Shown here: positions 62,055-64,000 of the stretch, one piece after another
Layout of the letters: every line of letters starts with the position of its first letter
Position numbering within the stretch: the stretch's first letter is position 1
Assembly: GCA_963585895.1 (NCBI GenBank)
Contig: OY757934.1
Coordinates: 44,865,783 to 44,929,782 of the forward strand
Direction of reading: 5' to 3'
Origin: Sepioteuthis lessoniana
Lineage: Eukaryota > Mollusca > Cephalopoda > Myopsida > Loliginidae
DNA length: 64,000 nt
Notes under the pieces: model-generated
What the model was told of the DNA's origin: nothing
What the model saw: the letters and a program-made list of their open reading frames with translations, nothing else
The model's database searches: none
Position numbers and translations under genes: made by a program

Positions 62055-62622
62055 AGCACACTAGAACAAGATGAATACAAGAGAAGACATCAATCGGCAG
62101 GAGAGATTATCACTAGGAATTGTGCAAGAGATTACAATTTGACAATGTTGAAAAAATGGTATATGCATAAATCAGAATCTGCTGGGAAAATGCATGGGAT
62201 TTTGAAATACAAACGGATCCTCCGATCCCGACCCAACAACCAGGCGTCATGTTGATTAAAAAGGAGAAAATAACTGGTCTAATGGATTTTGCCATTTCCG
62301 CAGACCACCGAGTAAAAATAAAAGAAAGTGAAATGATAGACAAATACTTAGATCTTTCCATAGGGTTTTGAAAAAGCTATGGAACACGAAGGTGACAGTG
62401 ACACCAATTGCAGTTGAGTCACTTGGAACAGTATTCAGATGCCTGGAAAAAAGACTGAGATGATTGAAAATCAGAGGAAGAATCAAGATCTTCCAGATCA
62501 TAGCACTGTTAAATCAGCTGGATTACTGAAAAGAGTCGTGTAGACTTGTGAATAATTTGCTGTCAATCAGACTTCGGTAAAGGAACCTCACCCAACGCTG
62601 GTCTGAAAAATTTGTAAGGAGT
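62055..62622 (+). mobile_element. RLE-A C-terminus and 3' end
   Basis: Frames in succession show LEQDEYKRRH, KWYMHKSES, IQTDPPIPTQQPGVMLIKKE (the catalytic RRPD worn to QQPG), MDFAISADHRVKIKESE and the terminus. The normal TAA tail was separated from it by the RTE-B insertion. Confidence 0.8.
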
Positions 62623-63107
62623 CATCATCATCATCATGTCGCGCTATCAGCACGGATATTCCTGACCCTCTCTTTCCACACCTCCCTATCGTTCATTGCT
62701 TTCGGCAGATCATCAGGGCTATATCCCGTATCGGCACAGATCTGCTGTATGTAGGTTCGAACTGGACGTCCTGTTTTTGTTTGTCCATATGAAGGGGTCC
62801 GCAGGAGTACACCACTCACAAGCTCGTCCCTACTTCTCCTGCATTGTCCTGCCTGTCTGGTTCGTCTAATTTTGATAGTTTTCGTGATGGGTGGTAAGTG
62901 GCCGTATAGCTGCTGCTTTGTGGGGTGCTGTCTCCAGGACTTGTTCAATATTGCTCGCAGCATTCTTGTCTAATTGTCTTCAATCTTTTTCTCCATCCTT
63001 TTAGTCAGCGTCTATGTGGTGCATCCATATAGCAGTATCGCCATGATCGCTGCTTGGAAGAAACTACGCTTCATTTTATCGGTCAGGTCTGACTTCACTT
63101 ATATGTG
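62623..63107 (-). mobile_element. RTE-B 3' end inside the RLE-A tail
   Basis: The (ATC)n tail starts at 62,623. The 109-codon minus-strand frame (62,634-62,963) reads MLRAILNKSWRQHPTKQQLY, RRTRQAGQCRRSRDELVSGV and DREVWKERVRNIRADSAT. It is 5'-truncated at KSDLTDKMK. The 6-bp repeat aggagt flanks it at 62,617-62,622 and 63,108-63,113, so it landed between the RLE-A end and its TAA tail. Confidence 0.9.
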
Positions 63108-63160
63108 AGGAGTAATACATTAATAGTAATAATGATAATAGTAATAGTAATAATGATAAA
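63108..63160 (+). repeat. Degenerate (TAA)n tail of RLE-A
   Basis: taatagtaataatgataa repeats follow directly after the flanking duplication. Confidence 0.8.
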
Positions 63161-63530
63161 AAAAGAGAACCTGTCGAATAGTGGACTTTGCCGAAGCAGC
63201 GGACCACATAGTAGAAATAAAAGAATATGAAAAGAGAAATAAGTTCCCAGACGTTACCAGAGAACTAAAAAAAACAGTGGAACATGAAGGTAACGGTGAT
63301 GCCAATTGTAATTTGTGCGTTCGGAACAATACCCAAAGGATTGGTAAAAGAACTGGAAGACTCTAAAATAAGAAGGTAAGTAGAGACCATCCAAAATTAC
63401 AACATTGTTAAGATCGTTCAGAATACTAAGAAGAGTTTTGGAGACTTGAGTTGACTTGCTGTCGCTCAACTCCAATGAAAGATCATCAGTTAATGCTGGT
63501 GGGAAAATCTCTAAAGGAGTAAAAATAACT
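63161..63530 (+). mobile_element. RLE-A 3' end, second in tandem
   Basis: Starts in VDFAEAADHIVEIKEYEKRN immediately after the TAA tract, then frameshifted VKVTVMPIVICAF and terminus blocks ending ctaaaggagtaaa. Confidence 0.8.
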
Positions 63531-64000
63531 ACAAAATAAAAATGGGAAAAAAAACCCCAACTATATGGATATTTCGAGCGACAAACAAGCGAAGACTTAG
63601 ACATGGCTAGGAAAGGGAAATTTTAAATGAAAATCCGAATCTCTGTTAGAGCAGCATAAAAACAAAACTCTAAGAACAAGCTATGTTGAAACAAAAATAG
63701 ACAAGACGCAACAAAATAGCAAATGTAGGTGCTGCATAGTGGCTCGTGCCACGTGAGTTCCGGTATCGCGGAGGTATAAAAGACGTCATGTTTCTTAAGT
63801 TCAAGACTTCTGCAAGATCTCGGTCAGTAGTAAGACCAACTTCGGACGTAACACCCACAGACCGAGACTTATAATATTTGTTGGACTGTGCCACTTCAGC
63901 TAATAAATAATTAACTCTTTATTTCACTGTGTATCTCTTCCTTACCACGATACAACAGTAGGTTACGTGGTCATAGAGAGGAAACGATTAATCACCTAAT
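63531..64000 (+). mobile_element. RLE-A fragment, third in tandem, split by a solo LTR
   Basis: Knuckle-preceding block (TWLGKGNFK, TLRTSYVETKIDKTQQNSKC) up to 63,729. It resumes after the LTR with RGHREETINHLI-like reading and runs off the window. Confidence 0.8.
63730..63957 (+). mobile_element. Solo LTR with 5-bp target-site duplication
   Basis: A 228-bp unit starting TGCTGCATAG and ending ACAACA (TG...CA), flanked by gtagg at 63,725-63,729 and 63,958-63,962. It has a TATA-like ggtataaaag near 63,773 and AATAAA at 63,903. The 5-bp duplication fits Ty3/gypsy-type integration. No internal region is present, so it arose by recombination between two LTRs. The strand is set by the TATA-to-AATAAA order. 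Confidence 0.9.

Overview
The window reads as intergenic or intronic chromosomal DNA from an animal with an AT-rich, retroposon-packed genome. No host exon, rRNA or functional tRNA gene could be recognised. Several tRNA-derived SINE families, two kinds of non-LTR retrotransposon, a Penelope-like relic, mariner relics, LTR fragments and many (TA)n, (CA)n and (ATC)n tracts fit a cephalopod mollusc, probably an octopus. That assignment is recognition plus inference, not proof.

Family names below are local labels. RLE-A and RLE-B are non-LTR retrotransposons whose C-terminus carries a CCHC knuckle and a restriction-like endonuclease. They resemble the R4/Dong group, and their 3' ends run into TAA repeats. 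RTE-A and RTE-B are APE-type non-LTR elements with a short 3' end followed by an (ATC)n tail (read on the plus strand of minus copies). SINE-1, -2, -3, -4 and -5 have tRNA-like heads. Element C is a 350-650 bp non-autonomous repeat with an unidentified head, an AT-rich repetitive body and the same 3' tail as SINE-2.

Layout. 0-4.6 kb: SINEs, element C and two tandem RLE-A 3' ends. 4.6-8.3 kb: an old RLE element split by a twin-primed RTE-A insertion, then a second RLE-A split by an LTR-like insertion. 9.7-16.2 kb: element C copies, SINE-1, two copies of a SINE-2 dimer, an unrecognised coding relic and a Penelope-like relic. 16.4-18.4 kb: a 28-bp minisatellite holding a mariner relic. 18.5-22.9 kb: RTE-B, element C and two hammerhead-like motifs. 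22.5-32.6 kb: a dense RLE/RTE block, including the largest reading frame (653 codons, RTE-A). 33.4-39.9 kb: SINEs, element C, RTE-B, RLE-A and a mariner relic. 40.1-41.6 kb: a second, inverted 28-bp array. 42.3-50 kb: nested SINEs and RTE-B. 50-56.4 kb: sparse, with a palindrome at 52.7 kb. 56.6-64 kb: an internally deleted mariner with both inverted repeats, element C multimers, a second palindrome and an RLE/RTE block ending with a solo LTR.

Nothing here looks able to move by itself. The order of events can be read from target-site duplications at a dozen or more loci. The most interesting items are four hammerhead-ribozyme-like folds, TAA-directed tandem stacking of Dong-like elements, SINE dimers that moved as units, and the 3' tail shared by SINE-2 and element C.
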